Assembly (NCBI GenBank): GCA_034435435.1
Contig: DAOTXN010000136.1
Location: 1 to 27,842, forward strand
Direction: 5' to 3'
DNA: 27,842 bases
DNA from: DAOTXN01 sp034435435
Lineage (GTDB): Bacteria > Chloroflexota > Anaerolineae > S140-20
The position numbers and the translations under genes were made by a program. Shown here piece after piece: positions 7,043-14,882 of this stretch (position 1 is the stretch's first letter; each line of letters begins with the position of its first letter). The notes beneath the pieces are model-generated. The model had not been told where the DNA came from. It worked only from the letters and a program-made list of their open reading frames with translations, and made no database searches.

Positions 7043-8224
7043 TTAGGGTTGCGCTCTCCACAAGTGTGTATACTTGAGCCCGCTGCCCGTATTGAAAAGC
7101 ACGACCCTCTCGGCGTCGCCGATCCACCCCTGGGCGCGCAAGCGTTGAAAGGCAGCCAGCGGCGCGCCGCCCTCAGGGCTGACGAAAAGCCCCTGGCTGC
7201 GCCCGATGCGTCTTGCCGCCGCCATCATCTCGTCGTCGGTCACAGCAACGGCTGTCCCGCTGCTCTCGCGCAGCGCTCGCAGAATGAGAAAATCGCCCAC
7301 GGCGGCCGGGACACGCAGTCCGTCGGCGATGGTGTGCGCTCGCTGCCACGGCGCGGCAAATTCCTGGCCCGCGTGATAGGCGCGCACCATCGGCGCGCAG
7401 CCCTCTGCCTGCACGACGACCATACGCGGGCGACGTGAGCTGATCCAGCCCAATTGCTCCATTTCTTCAAAGGCCTTCCACATCCCGATCAGGCCGGTGC
7501 CGCCGCCGGTGGGATAGATGATCACGTCGGGCAGGGTCCAATCCATCTGTTCGGCGAGTTCGTAGCCTAGTGTCTTTTTGCCTTCCAGGCGATAGGGTTC
7601 TTTGAGGGTAGATACGTCAAAGCGCCCATACTTGCGCACGCCCTCGGCGGCGATGCGCCCACAGTCGGTGATCAACCCATCCACCAGCGTGACCTCGGCC
7701 CCCAGAGCCGTGCACTCGGCCACGAAGGGTTGGGGCACGTCGCGGGGCATAAATACGTGGGCCGGAATGCCGGCCAGCGCGGCGTAGGCGCTCAAGGCCC
7801 CGGCCGCGTTGCCGGCCGAGGGGATGGAAAAGGCCGTCGCGCCCAGCTCGTAGGCCCGCGAGACGGCCACGCCCAATCCGCGCGCTTTGAACGAACCGGT
7901 GGGGTTGAGGCCCTCGTCTTTGATGTACAGGTGTTCAAAGCCGATTTCGCGGCCCAGGCGTCTGGCGTGGATCAACGGCGTCCAGCCTTCGCCCAGGCAC
8001 AGCGCGTAGCGCGGATCGCGCACCGGCAACAACTCGCGGTAGCGCCACAGGGTTGGCTCGCGGCGGGCAATCTCGTCCCGGCTCACGGTTGTGCGGGCCG
8101 TTGGCAGGTCATAGCAAGCCAATAAAGGTTTGTCGCAGGCGGGGCACAAGTTCCACAGCCGGTTGGCCTGTAGCGCTTGGCCGCACAGGGCGCATTCCAG
8201 GTGAGTTAGAAGGCTGGTTGGCAT
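7043..8224 (-). CDS. thrC: Threonine synthase (PLP-dependent)
   Basis: 393 residues, usual for class II threonine synthases. It converts O-phosphohomoserine to threonine in the cytosol. An N-terminal zinc-ribbon-like CxxC...CxxC (CALCGQ, CPACDK, residues 11-30) precedes the fold. PLP motifs are GEGWTPL, NPTGSFKARGLG (Lys113 as the likely Schiff base), SAGNAAGALSAYAA and the phosphate-binding PTGGGTGLIG. ATG 8224 (MPTSLL) lies just before the zinc ribbon; it overlaps the permease gene by 19 bp and lacks a good ribosome-binding site, suggesting translational coupling. The long in-frame extension upstream is out-of-frame permease sequence. A paralogue fused to receiver domains lies 4.4 kb upstream (12664-14880). 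Threonine dehydratase or cysteate synthase activity cannot be excluded from sequence alone. Confidence 0.85.
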   Translation of the reverse strand: MPTSLLTHLECALCGQALQANRLWNLCPACDKPLLACYDLPTARTTVSRDEIARREPTLWRYRELLPVRDPRYALCLGEGWTPLIHARRLGREIGFEHLYIKDEGLNPTGSFKARGLGVAVSRAYELGATAFSIPSAGNAAGALSAYAALAGIPAHVFMPRDVPQPFVAECTALGAEVTLVDGLITDCGRIAAEGVRKYGRFDVSTLKEPYRLEGKKTLGYELAEQMDWTLPDVIIYPTGGGTGLIGMWKAFEEMEQLGWISSRRPRMVVVQAEGCAPMVRAYHAGQEFAAPWQRAHTIADGLRVPAAVGDFLILRALRESSGTAVAVTDDEMMAAARRIGRSQGLFVSPEGGAPLAAFQRLRAQGWIGDAERVVLFNTGSGLKYTHLWRAQP

Positions 8225-9219
8225 TGGCGGGTAGAAAACAGCAGGGCGACGCCGGCGATGCTCAACAGGCCGCCCACAATCTGATGCGCTAACGGTAAGG
8301 TTTGGAAGATAAAAAAGCCATAGAGCAAGACGAACAGCGGGCGCGTCGCTCCGATCAACGCGGCGCTGGAGGCGGTGACGAGGGCCAGGGCGCGATAAAA
8401 GAGCACGTAGCTCAGAAAAGGCCCGCCCACGGCCCCCACCAGGATCAGCGCCAGCGTATGAGCCGGGGGATAATACCAGCCTCCGTGCTGGAACATTCCA
8501 AATGCTGCCAGGAACAGGGAGGTGCTGGCCGCGCGAGCCAGCGTCAAGCTGCCCGGCGAGAGCGTCGCAATGGCGCGTTTGGCGATGAGCGTGCCGCTGG
8601 CGTGCAGCAGATTTTGCCCCACGGCCATTCCAAAGACCAGCCACACGATGGGCGCGGCGCGATAGGTGATGAGCAGCGCCCCGGCCAGGATGATGGCCGC
8701 GCCGGCCCCCTCGCGCCAGCTCAGGCGCTCACCCAGCCACGTCATCCCCAACGCGACGGTGAATAGCGTGCTCAGGTTGCCGAAAAAGGAGACCAGGGCC
8801 GGGTCGGCCAGTTGGATCTGCGTGAACCACAGCAGCGCCGAGATGGCCGTCGTCGCTCCAAGTCCCAGCAGAAGGCGCCAGGCGCGAGGGCGCAGTTCTT
8901 TGGCAAGCTGGGGTTGACAGGGAACAGGCGAGCACAGGGGCCGCGAGAGAGGGGCGCGCATACGGGCGTACAGGGCGGCGTAGACGCCGGCCGCGCCGTA
9001 CCAATACACGCTGAACCACAGCGGGCTGACGGTGCGTAAGGCGATTTTGCTGATGATAAAAGTCGTGGCGACGATGGCCGTGCTGAGCAGGGCCAGGCCG
9101 TAGCCGAGCCAGTGCTGAGCGCCGACGGCTGGCGGCTGGACGCCGCTCGTCCCGAGTTCAGTCGAAGGAACGCTGGCGGGGAAGCGACGGTCTGGGGCGG
9201 AAACGGATAGTTGAATCAT
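8206..9219 (-). CDS. EamA/DMT-superfamily permease
   Basis: 337 residues with about ten hydrophobic segments, starting with YGLALLSTAIVATTFIISK and ending with IVGGLLSIAGVALLF. The two-fold EamA repeat is visible: each half ends in a helix pair of the 'GERLSWREGAGAAIILAGALLI' type. It is an inner-membrane exporter or importer; relatives often export amino acids or other metabolites. Its place between an epimerase gene and thrC fits amino-acid export, but this is inference. The N-terminal ~35 residues are not part of the fold and include a VPSTELGTSG stretch that may derive from a small repeat. It starts 46 nt after the epimerase stop with only a weak ribosome-binding site, and its 3' end overlaps thrC by 19 bp. 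Confidence 0.85.
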   Translation of the reverse strand: MIQLSVSAPDRRFPASVPSTELGTSGVQPPAVGAQHWLGYGLALLSTAIVATTFIISKIALRTVSPLWFSVYWYGAAGVYAALYARMRAPLSRPLCSPVPCQPQLAKELRPRAWRLLLGLGATTAISALLWFTQIQLADPALVSFFGNLSTLFTVALGMTWLGERLSWREGAGAAIILAGALLITYRAAPIVWLVFGMAVGQNLLHASGTLIAKRAIATLSPGSLTLARAASTSLFLAAFGMFQHGGWYYPPAHTLALILVGAVGGPFLSYVLFYRALALVTASSAALIGATRPLFVLLYGFFIFQTLPLAHQIVGGLLSIAGVALLFSTRQCQPAF

Positions 9220-9265
9220 CGACGGCGTCTCGTGAATGGAATTTTAACCCGGTCCGTCGTTCAAG

Positions 9266-10237
9266 TCAACCGGCGTCGAGCCGGAGGGCGTTGGCGTCCG
9301 GCGGTCGAAAACTGCGCCAGCGGGCCAAGACTTCCTCAAGACCCTCGCGCAGGTCGACCTGGGGCTGAAAACCCCACCCGGCCAGCTTGGCGGCGTCTAC
9401 CTGAAAGCTGATTTCGGTCAGCAGGTCCTGGTCGGTGTAGCGAATTTGGGCCGCCGGCGCGAGCGTTTGCAAGACGCGGGCAATTTCCAGAGCCGTGGGG
9501 TTGAGCGTGACAGCGTTGACAATTTCTCCCACCGCGCGAGACTCGGCCAGGCAAAACCGCAAAGCAGCCGAAGCGTCGCGGATGTGGATGAGCGGGCGGA
9601 TTTCGGCGCCGTTGCCATGAACCACCAGGGGACGTCCGACCCCGGCCAGGTAGGCCAGGCGGTTGGCGATGCCGTCGTAACGCATGGCGGGGGCGCTGCC
9701 GAACACGGTTCCCAGGCGCACGATAGTAAAAGGGGCGCGCAGGGTTTCCTTTTCACCGCGCAGCTTGGAAATGGCATACGGCCCAATGGGGCGGCAGGGA
9801 TCGGTCTCGCGGAAGGGGCCGCCCGGCCCGTATACGCTGGACGAACTGGCGTAGAGAACGCGGGAGGCGCCAGCCTGCAAAGCCTGCTCGACGACGGCGG
9901 CGGTGCCCCAATGGTTGACTTGTTCGGTCCATTCGGGATGGTCGAAACTGAGGGGCGTGCTGACCAGGGCCGCCAGGTGCACCACCAGGCCCACGCCGTG
10001 CATGGCGCGGGCCAGGTTGAGCCGGTCGAGGACGTCGCCTTCGATGAACTCGTAGCGGCCTTCTGGCGGCAGGTCCATCAATCCGCAATAATGGCGGCGT
10101 TGCAGGTTGTCGTAGATGCGAATGGTATGGCCCGTAAAGCGCGGGTCGGCGGTCAGGTCGCGGATGAGCCGGGAGCCGATGTAACCGGCTCCCCCTGTCA
10201 CCAGGATGATGGGTGGGTTATTCGCTGGATTGGACAT
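9266..10237 (-). CDS. NAD-dependent epimerase/dehydratase (extended SDR)
   Basis: 323 residues. The N-terminal TGGAGYIGSR is the Rossmann NAD motif of extended SDRs. An acidic residue after beta-2 (IYDNLQRR) indicates NAD preference. The catalytic Ser (YASSSSVYGPGG) and YxxxK (YAISK) are present. It would act on a nucleotide sugar or a similar substrate in the cytosol; the exact substrate is not determinable. GGAGG lies 6 nt before ATG 10237, inside the end of cysH, and the genes overlap by 20 bp, so they are surely co-transcribed. It is an odd neighbour for cysH and thrC: no glycosyltransferase or other sugar gene is near. Confidence 0.85.
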   Translation of the reverse strand: MSNPANNPPIILVTGGAGYIGSRLIRDLTADPRFTGHTIRIYDNLQRRHYCGLMDLPPEGRYEFIEGDVLDRLNLARAMHGVGLVVHLAALVSTPLSFDHPEWTEQVNHWGTAAVVEQALQAGASRVLYASSSSVYGPGGPFRETDPCRPIGPYAISKLRGEKETLRAPFTIVRLGTVFGSAPAMRYDGIANRLAYLAGVGRPLVVHGNGAEIRPLIHIRDASAALRFCLAESRAVGEIVNAVTLNPTALEIARVLQTLAPAAQIRYTDQDLLTEISFQVDAAKLAGWGFQPQVDLREGLEEVLARWRSFRPPDANALRLDAG

Positions 10238-10961
10238 CAGATGCCTCCGTGTGTGGGAATCGAGAGGTGTGCAAACCGCACTCGGTTTTGGGACTGCCGG
10301 CCCAGCGCCCGGCCCGCTCTGCTTCGCCGGGAGCCACCGGACGGGTACACGGGGCGCACCCTACACTGATGTATCCCGCCGGAAACAAGGGGTGGACCGG
10401 AAGCCGGTGCTGGTGGATATAATCCCAGATTTGTTCCTGGCTCCAGTGGAGCATCGGATGAATTTTCAAGAGGCCACTGGAGCCTTGTTCCACGACACTC
10501 AGGTGATTGCGGTGCGGGGTCTGATCGCGCCGCACGCCCGTGAGCCAGGCCCGCAAGCCCTGTACAGCGCGCTCCAACGGCTCGACTTTGTGGAGATAGC
10601 AGCACAGGTCCGGGTCGCGCCGGTATAGTCCCTCGCCATATTGGGCCAGCAGCTCGCTCTTTTCGACCGCCGGGCGCACGCTGACGACCTTGAGGCCCAG
10701 ACGGGTTTGTAGCTCGTCGCGAAAGGCCAGCGTCTCTAAAAAATGAAACCCGGTGTCGATGAACAGGATGGGCATTTGGGGACAAATCTGCGAGACGAGG
10801 TGCAGCAGGGGCACGCTCTGGGTTTGAAATGACGAGCTGAGAGCGACAGCGGGCGCAAAAGCTTCCCACGCCCAGCGGAGAATCGCTTCGCTTGAGGCTT
10901 TTTCCAGTTGGGCGGCGGTCGGCTGTTTGTCCCGAGTCGTGTAAAAGGCTTGACGATCCAT
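10218..10961 (-). CDS. cysH: Phosphoadenylyl/adenylyl-sulfate reductase
   Basis: 247 residues. It reduces APS or PAPS to sulfite using thioredoxin or a similar donor, in assimilatory sulfate reduction. The sulfonucleotide-binding loop is LSSSFQTQSV (residues 41-50) and FIDTGFHF follows. The Cys pattern CC (120-121) plus GCAPC (Cys202, Cys205) ligates a 4Fe-4S cluster, which marks the APS-reductase-type branch rather than the cluster-free E. coli PAPS reductase. The catalytic ECGLH motif near the C-terminus is intact (Cys228). The start lies 1 nt after the acetyltransferase stop. Other sulfate-assimilation genes (ATP sulfurylase, sulfite reductase) are not in the window. Confidence 0.9.
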   Translation of the reverse strand: MDRQAFYTTRDKQPTAAQLEKASSEAILRWAWEAFAPAVALSSSFQTQSVPLLHLVSQICPQMPILFIDTGFHFLETLAFRDELQTRLGLKVVSVRPAVEKSELLAQYGEGLYRRDPDLCCYLHKVEPLERAVQGLRAWLTGVRRDQTPHRNHLSVVEQGSSGLLKIHPMLHWSQEQIWDYIHQHRLPVHPLFPAGYISVGCAPCTRPVAPGEAERAGRWAGSPKTECGLHTSRFPHTEASDVQSSE

Positions 10962-10962
10962 C

Positions 10963-11886
10963 TCAGCATAAATCCAGCCGCATCTCGATACGGCGAAAGG
11001 ACTCCACGTAACCCATCGCTTGCAGAGCCGGCCAGTGTGGGTCGTTCACAGGCAGGTTTTCGCTTTTGGTGTCCAGGGCCGGGTGACGGGTGTGCAAGGC
11101 GTGGGCCAGCGCCTGCCCCACGCAGTAGGGATCGCCGCTCTCGGTTTGCAGGACCAGGCGGCCCAATTGAAAGACGGTCTGTTGGTACACTATCCAGCCC
11201 TCGCCGCCGGCCTGGCTGCCCCCGGCGTTGGCCTGGAGCCGCACGTGCAGCCCGGCCAGGTTGCCGGCATTGAGCAGTGACGGCGTTTCGTCCAGCCAGG
11301 AGGGTTGGCTGCGGCGGCGCTGGAGCGTCTGGACCGCCTCGGTGTAGTTGAGAAAGCCAGCTGTGTACGGCAGTAGATCGGGCTGGGGGTCCGGCGGACG
11401 GGGGGGACGACGCACAATGAGCAGCTCGCGCACCTCGCGAAATCCCAGCTTGAGAAACAGGCGATGGGCCGGCAGGTTGTTCTTGATCACCTCCAATTGG
11501 ATGTGCTTGGCGCCCAGGCGGTGGGACTGAGCGATGAGATGTTCCATCAGGTATTGGCCGGCGCCGGCCCGTCGTTTGACCGGCAAGACACCCAGGCGGG
11601 TGATCCAGGTGTGATCGGGGCGCACGCCCAGCATCGCCAGGCCCAGGATCTGACCATCGGACATCGCCGCCGCCGAGAGCTCCAGGTCCACGTCATAGTG
11701 ATGTACGTATTCACCCAGCCGGGCGGGGTTCATCGGCATGGGCACGATATAGTCCACCCGTGTCTGGTTATAGGCCTCCGTCAGTTGCTCCAGGGTCAAA
11801 CGCCTGGCGGAGACTATCTCGATTGAGGGTAGTTCCGTCGTACAGGGATCCGGGAAGCAAAGGGATCGGACATCTGTTTGGATCAT
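10963..11886 (-). CDS. GNAT-family N-acetyltransferase
   Basis: 307 residues. The acetyl-CoA binding motif A is seen in ITRLGVLPVKRRAGAGQYLMEHLI (broken here as TRLGVLPV and RRAGAGQYLMEHLI), followed by the HIQLEVIKNNLPAHRLFLKLGF segment typical of GNAT motif B. The N-terminal half (to about residue 175) is the GNAT domain. The C-terminal 130 residues may form a second, degenerate GNAT-like half (ending YVESFRRIEMRLDL). The acyl acceptor is unknown. ATG 11886 overlaps the stop of the preceding receiver gene by 4 bp (ATGA), with GGGGAGG 4 nt before it, so translation is coupled to the receiver gene. A regulatory role, such as protein acetylation, is possible but unsupported. Confidence 0.8.
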   Translation of the reverse strand: MIQTDVRSLCFPDPCTTELPSIEIVSARRLTLEQLTEAYNQTRVDYIVPMPMNPARLGEYVHHYDVDLELSAAAMSDGQILGLAMLGVRPDHTWITRLGVLPVKRRAGAGQYLMEHLIAQSHRLGAKHIQLEVIKNNLPAHRLFLKLGFREVRELLIVRRPPRPPDPQPDLLPYTAGFLNYTEAVQTLQRRRSQPSWLDETPSLLNAGNLAGLHVRLQANAGGSQAGGEGWIVYQQTVFQLGRLVLQTESGDPYCVGQALAHALHTRHPALDTKSENLPVNDPHWPALQAMGYVESFRRIEMRLDLC

Positions 11887-12260
11887 CCAGCCTCCCCAGA
11901 TTTCAGATAGGCGGCGATTTGGGAAGGGAATTCTCTGGGGCTAATCGGCTTGGAAATATAACCGTCGCAACCGTAGGCGCGGGCCATTTGAGCGGCAGTG
12001 TCGGGCGGCCAGGCCGTGACGGCTACCAGGCGCACGTGGGCCAGTTCGGGTACGCCCCGAATGAGCGCAGCGATGGTTTGACCCTCCACGTCAGGCAGAC
12101 CCAGGTCGAGCAAGATTAGATCGGGTTTTTCTTCCAGCGCCATCTTGAATCCGCTTTCGCCGTCAGGGGCGTGCAGCAGGCGATAGCCGCAGGGTTTCAG
12201 CACCCGGAATACCAAACGGGCGCTATCGGCATAATCTTCGATCAGCAAAATGGTCTTCAT
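11883..12260 (-). CDS. Single-domain response regulator (CheY-like receiver)
   Basis: 125 residues forming one receiver domain with no output domain. The acidic pair is IEDY (Glu8, Asp9), the phospho-acceptor Asp52 is in LILLDLGLP, the switch Thr is in VAVTAW and the conserved Lys is in YISKPIS. All key residues are present, so it should accept phosphate from a kinase, most likely the large kinase of the same operon, or act as a phosphate sink or relay element. It lies 12 nt after the preceding receiver gene and overlaps the acetyltransferase start by 4 bp. Confidence 0.9.
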   Translation of the reverse strand: MKTILLIEDYADSARLVFRVLKPCGYRLLHAPDGESGFKMALEEKPDLILLDLGLPDVEGQTIAALIRGVPELAHVRLVAVTAWPPDTAAQMARAYGCDGYISKPISPREFPSQIAAYLKSGEAG

Positions 12261-12272
12261 TTCACGATCCAG

Positions 12273-12659
12273 TCAAGCGATGCGACCGTTATCGGAATAG
12301 TATTCGGCGACTTTGTTCAACAACTCCAGTGCTTGTACCGGTTTGGACAGATAATCGTCACACCCTGCGGCGAGAAAGCGCTCCCGGTCGCCGCGCATCG
12401 CCGATGCTGTCAGGGCGATGACCGGGATGGGACGCAGCGCTGCATTTGTTTTGATGCGCGACACGACTTCCAGCCCGTCCATTCCCGGCAGACCGATGTC
12501 GAGCAGCACCAGCGCCGGTTTGAGTTCTTGCACCAGCGCGAGACCGGCGACGCCATCTTCGGCTTCCACCACTGTGTACCCGCGCGCCTGCAGGATTTTG
12601 CGGACCAGCCGGCGGTTGTGCAGATTGTCTTCGATGTACAGGACGGGTTTGGAATGCAT
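12273..12659 (-). CDS. Single-domain response regulator (DivK-like receiver)
   Basis: 128 residues, one receiver domain. The acidic pair is IEDN, the phospho-acceptor is Asp54 in VLLDIGLPGMDG, the switch Thr is in IALTASAM and the Lys is in YLSKPV. The loop ALTASAMRGDRERFLAAGCDDY is typical of receivers found in phosphorelays and hybrid kinases. A GGAG sits 7 nt before ATG 12659. It starts 4 nt after the stop of the threonine synthase-receiver fusion gene, so the two are co-transcribed. Confidence 0.9.
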   Translation of the reverse strand: MHSKPVLYIEDNLHNRRLVRKILQARGYTVVEAEDGVAGLALVQELKPALVLLDIGLPGMDGLEVVSRIKTNAALRPIPVIALTASAMRGDRERFLAAGCDDYLSKPVQALELLNKVAEYYSDNGRIA

Positions 12660-12663
12660 AGTT

Positions 12664-14880
12664 CTACTCCGAAAGGATATTTTCGACGTGCGCCAGGAGG
12701 CTGCTGCGGTCGAGCGTGGTCTTGTTCCACACCGAGTCGGCTTGCGCTGTGAGTTGCGTGCGCAGGGCCAAGTCGATGTCTTGGGCCGAGACGACCACGA
12801 CCGGGACGTGGCGCGTGTCGGCGCGGGCGCGCAGGGTCTCCAATACCTCCTCGCCGCGCGTGTCGGGCAAGACCAGGTCCAAAATGATCAGGTCAGGACA
12901 GGCTTGTTCGATGGCGCACAGCGCCTCTGCGCCCGAATGCGCTTCGACAACCTCAAAGCGCTGACGGGCCTCGAACAGCCGGCGCATCACCCGCGCGTCC
13001 GAGGCCAGATCGTCTACGATGAGAATGCGCGGTCGCTCGGAGTGGCCGAAGGTGGGGATGAGAAGGTCGGTTGGTTGGTTGGCTGGCTCGACCTTAAGTC
13101 GCGCCGGTCGCTCGGTCGGACTGAGCCGGTCGTCGCTCAGGATTTCGACCACGTGATTCACCAAATCGCGGGCGCTAAAGCTCCCCTTGCGCCAGATGTC
13201 GGTGGTGTAGCGGCGGATGCGATCCCATTCGAGAGTGGTGAGTGACTTGGCCGAGACGATCATCACCGGGATGGCCTGCGTGCGCGGGTCGGCCTTTAGT
13301 TCGTCCAGGATGGCCAGGCCCTCCTTGTCGGGCAGGGTCAGGTCGAGGATCACCAGGTCGGGCTGCCGTTGGCGCACCAGGTCGAGGCCGTCCAGCCCGG
13401 TATAGGCTTCAAAGATGCGATAGTGTTTATAGTTTTGCAGCAAGCGCCGGATCAGGCGGCTGTCATAGGGGTTGTCTTCAATAACCACGATGGTGGTGAT
13501 CTGTTCGTCCAGTTGCTCAAGGGCGGCGATCAACCCTTCTTTGGGCGTCGCTGCCGGGACCGCTTGCGTTTCAGCGCCCTCACTTGCACCGCGCTGCGGA
13601 TGCAGTGTAGGCGGCGGGGCAGGCGCAAGCGTCTTGCTGGGTTCAATTTTCAGTTCAAAGACGTATCGATCTTCGAGAGCGTGTTTTTCGGCGCTGAAGG
13701 TATGGCCGGAGCAGTTGACCACCACGCATTCGGCGGGCCGGATGTAACCTTGAGCAAAGAGTTTCTGCAATCCGGCAAAGGCCACACTGGCGGCCGGTTC
13801 GGTCGAAATACCCTCCAGGCGGGCGATGTGGCGCATGGCCCGAAAGGCCTCTCCATCACTCACGGCGATCATCGCCCCGCCATAGCGGTCGATGGCCTGT
13901 TTGAGGATTTCGTAGGCCAGGCCGGGTTTGCCGGTGGACAGGACGGTGATGAGGCTATCTGGCTGGACCGGCTCGGCCCGGGGTAGATTCTGTTCCCAGG
14001 CTCGCACCATCGGCGCGCAACCTTCGGCCTGCACGATGGCTAGTTTGGGCACGCGGTCGATCAGCCCGGCCTGGTGTAGCTCTGTAAAGCCTTTGAGCAC
14101 GCCCAGCGGTCCGATGCCGCCCGAGACGGCCTGCACGTACCAGTCGGGCGCGCGCCAACCCCCCTCTTTCCCCCCCGCTTGCGGGGGGGACGTAAGGGGG
14201 GGCAGTTGTTCTGCGATCTCCAAGGCAATGGTTTTCATGCTCTCTTTGCCGGGGATGGCCTTGGCCCCCTGGTCCTTGTAGAGCTTGCGCCGGGCGGCAA
14301 AGTCGGCCGCGATTTCTTTGGCCTGATCGTAGGTGCCGGTGATTTTGATCACTTCGGCCCCATACAACGCCAACTCGCGGGTTTTTTCGGCCGGGACGCT
14401 GCCGTTCAAAAAGACCCATAACTTGATGCCGGCCCGGGCGCAGTAGGCGGCGTAGGCGGCGGCGGCGTTGCCCGTGGAGGCCAATACCAGCTCGTGAATC
14501 CCTTGCGCTTTCAACGCGCTCACCGCAAAAGCAGCCTGACGGTCTTTGAAAGAGCCGGTGGGTTGCTGGCGCTCGTCTTTGATCCAGATTTCAGGGTGTT
14601 CCAGATCGCGCTCCAGGTTTTCGGCCCGGGTGAGCGGCGTCCAGCCTTCTCCCATCGAGACGGGGCGGAATCCGGCGGGAAAGGGGAGCAATTCGTGGTA
14701 GCGCCACATATCGGTGGGGCGCTCGCGCAACAGAGCCAACCAGTTGTCCGGGAGAGCGGCGTAATCATAGCGGGCTTCCAGCCAGTCCCCGCCACACACC
14801 TGGCAGCGCGTGGCAAAGAGATCGGCCTCACTCTCGTTTCCACATTCCAGACAATATACCGCGGAAAACAGGGTATCCAT
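12664..14880 (-). CDS. Threonine synthase-like enzyme fused to two receiver domains
   Basis: 738 residues in one uninterrupted frame. Residues 1-~405 form a PLP enzyme of the threonine synthase type: zinc-ribbon CxxC...CxxC (CLECGN, CQVCGG), MGEGWTPLTRAENL, QQPTGSFKDRQ with Lys112 as PLP lysine, ASTGNAAAAYAAYCA, and SGGIGPLGVLKGF. A Pro/Ala-rich linker (about 410-460) follows. Receiver 1 spans about 462-582 (acidic pair ED, phospho-acceptor Asp513 in VILDLTLPDKEG, Ser in IVSAKS, Lys in WRKGS). Receiver 2 spans about 617-738 (DD, Asp668 in IILDLVLPD, Ser in VVSAQD, Lys in WNKTT). Both receivers keep all catalytic residues. Residues 227-241 are a repeat-derived insertion. Phosphorylation may control the enzyme, or the enzyme domain may act as output or sensor; this is inference. 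A TTG near codon 450 could in principle restart a separate receiver protein. Confidence 0.85.
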   Translation of the reverse strand: MDTLFSAVYCLECGNESEADLFATRCQVCGGDWLEARYDYAALPDNWLALLRERPTDMWRYHELLPFPAGFRPVSMGEGWTPLTRAENLERDLEHPEIWIKDERQQPTGSFKDRQAAFAVSALKAQGIHELVLASTGNAAAAYAAYCARAGIKLWVFLNGSVPAEKTRELALYGAEVIKITGTYDQAKEIAADFAARRKLYKDQGAKAIPGKESMKTIALEIAEQLPPLTSPPQAGGKEGGWRAPDWYVQAVSGGIGPLGVLKGFTELHQAGLIDRVPKLAIVQAEGCAPMVRAWEQNLPRAEPVQPDSLITVLSTGKPGLAYEILKQAIDRYGGAMIAVSDGEAFRAMRHIARLEGISTEPAASVAFAGLQKLFAQGYIRPAECVVVNCSGHTFSAEKHALEDRYVFELKIEPSKTLAPAPPPTLHPQRGASEGAETQAVPAATPKEGLIAALEQLDEQITTIVVIEDNPYDSRLIRRLLQNYKHYRIFEAYTGLDGLDLVRQRQPDLVILDLTLPDKEGLAILDELKADPRTQAIPVMIVSAKSLTTLEWDRIRRYTTDIWRKGSFSARDLVNHVVEILSDDRLSPTERPARLKVEPANQPTDLLIPTFGHSERPRILIVDDLASDARVMRRLFEARQRFEVVEAHSGAEALCAIEQACPDLIILDLVLPDTRGEEVLETLRARADTRHVPVVVVSAQDIDLALRTQLTAQADSVWNKTTLDRSSLLAHVENILSE
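14158..14202. repeat. 45-nt palindromic insert in the threonine synthase domain
   Basis: Inner arms CCCCCCCGC (14170-14178) and GCGGGGGGG (14181-14189) have a 2-nt loop; outer arms CCCCCCT (14159-14165) and AGGGGGG (14195-14201) also pair. The element encodes exactly 15 residues (PPLTSPPQAGGKEGG), between EIAEQL and WRAPDWYV, which are normally almost contiguous in threonine synthases. Confidence 0.8.
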
Positions 14881-14882
14881 CG

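Noticed and set aside
7043..8644. Long form of the threonine synthase frame starting at 8644
   Set aside because: The extra 140 N-terminal residues are the permease gene read in another frame (Arg/Gly/Pro-rich, no fold). The zinc ribbon begins just after ATG 8224.
9446..10369. 307-codon plus-strand frame over the epimerase gene
   Set aside because: Antisense shadow; the minus strand has clear SDR motifs and good ribosome-binding sites.
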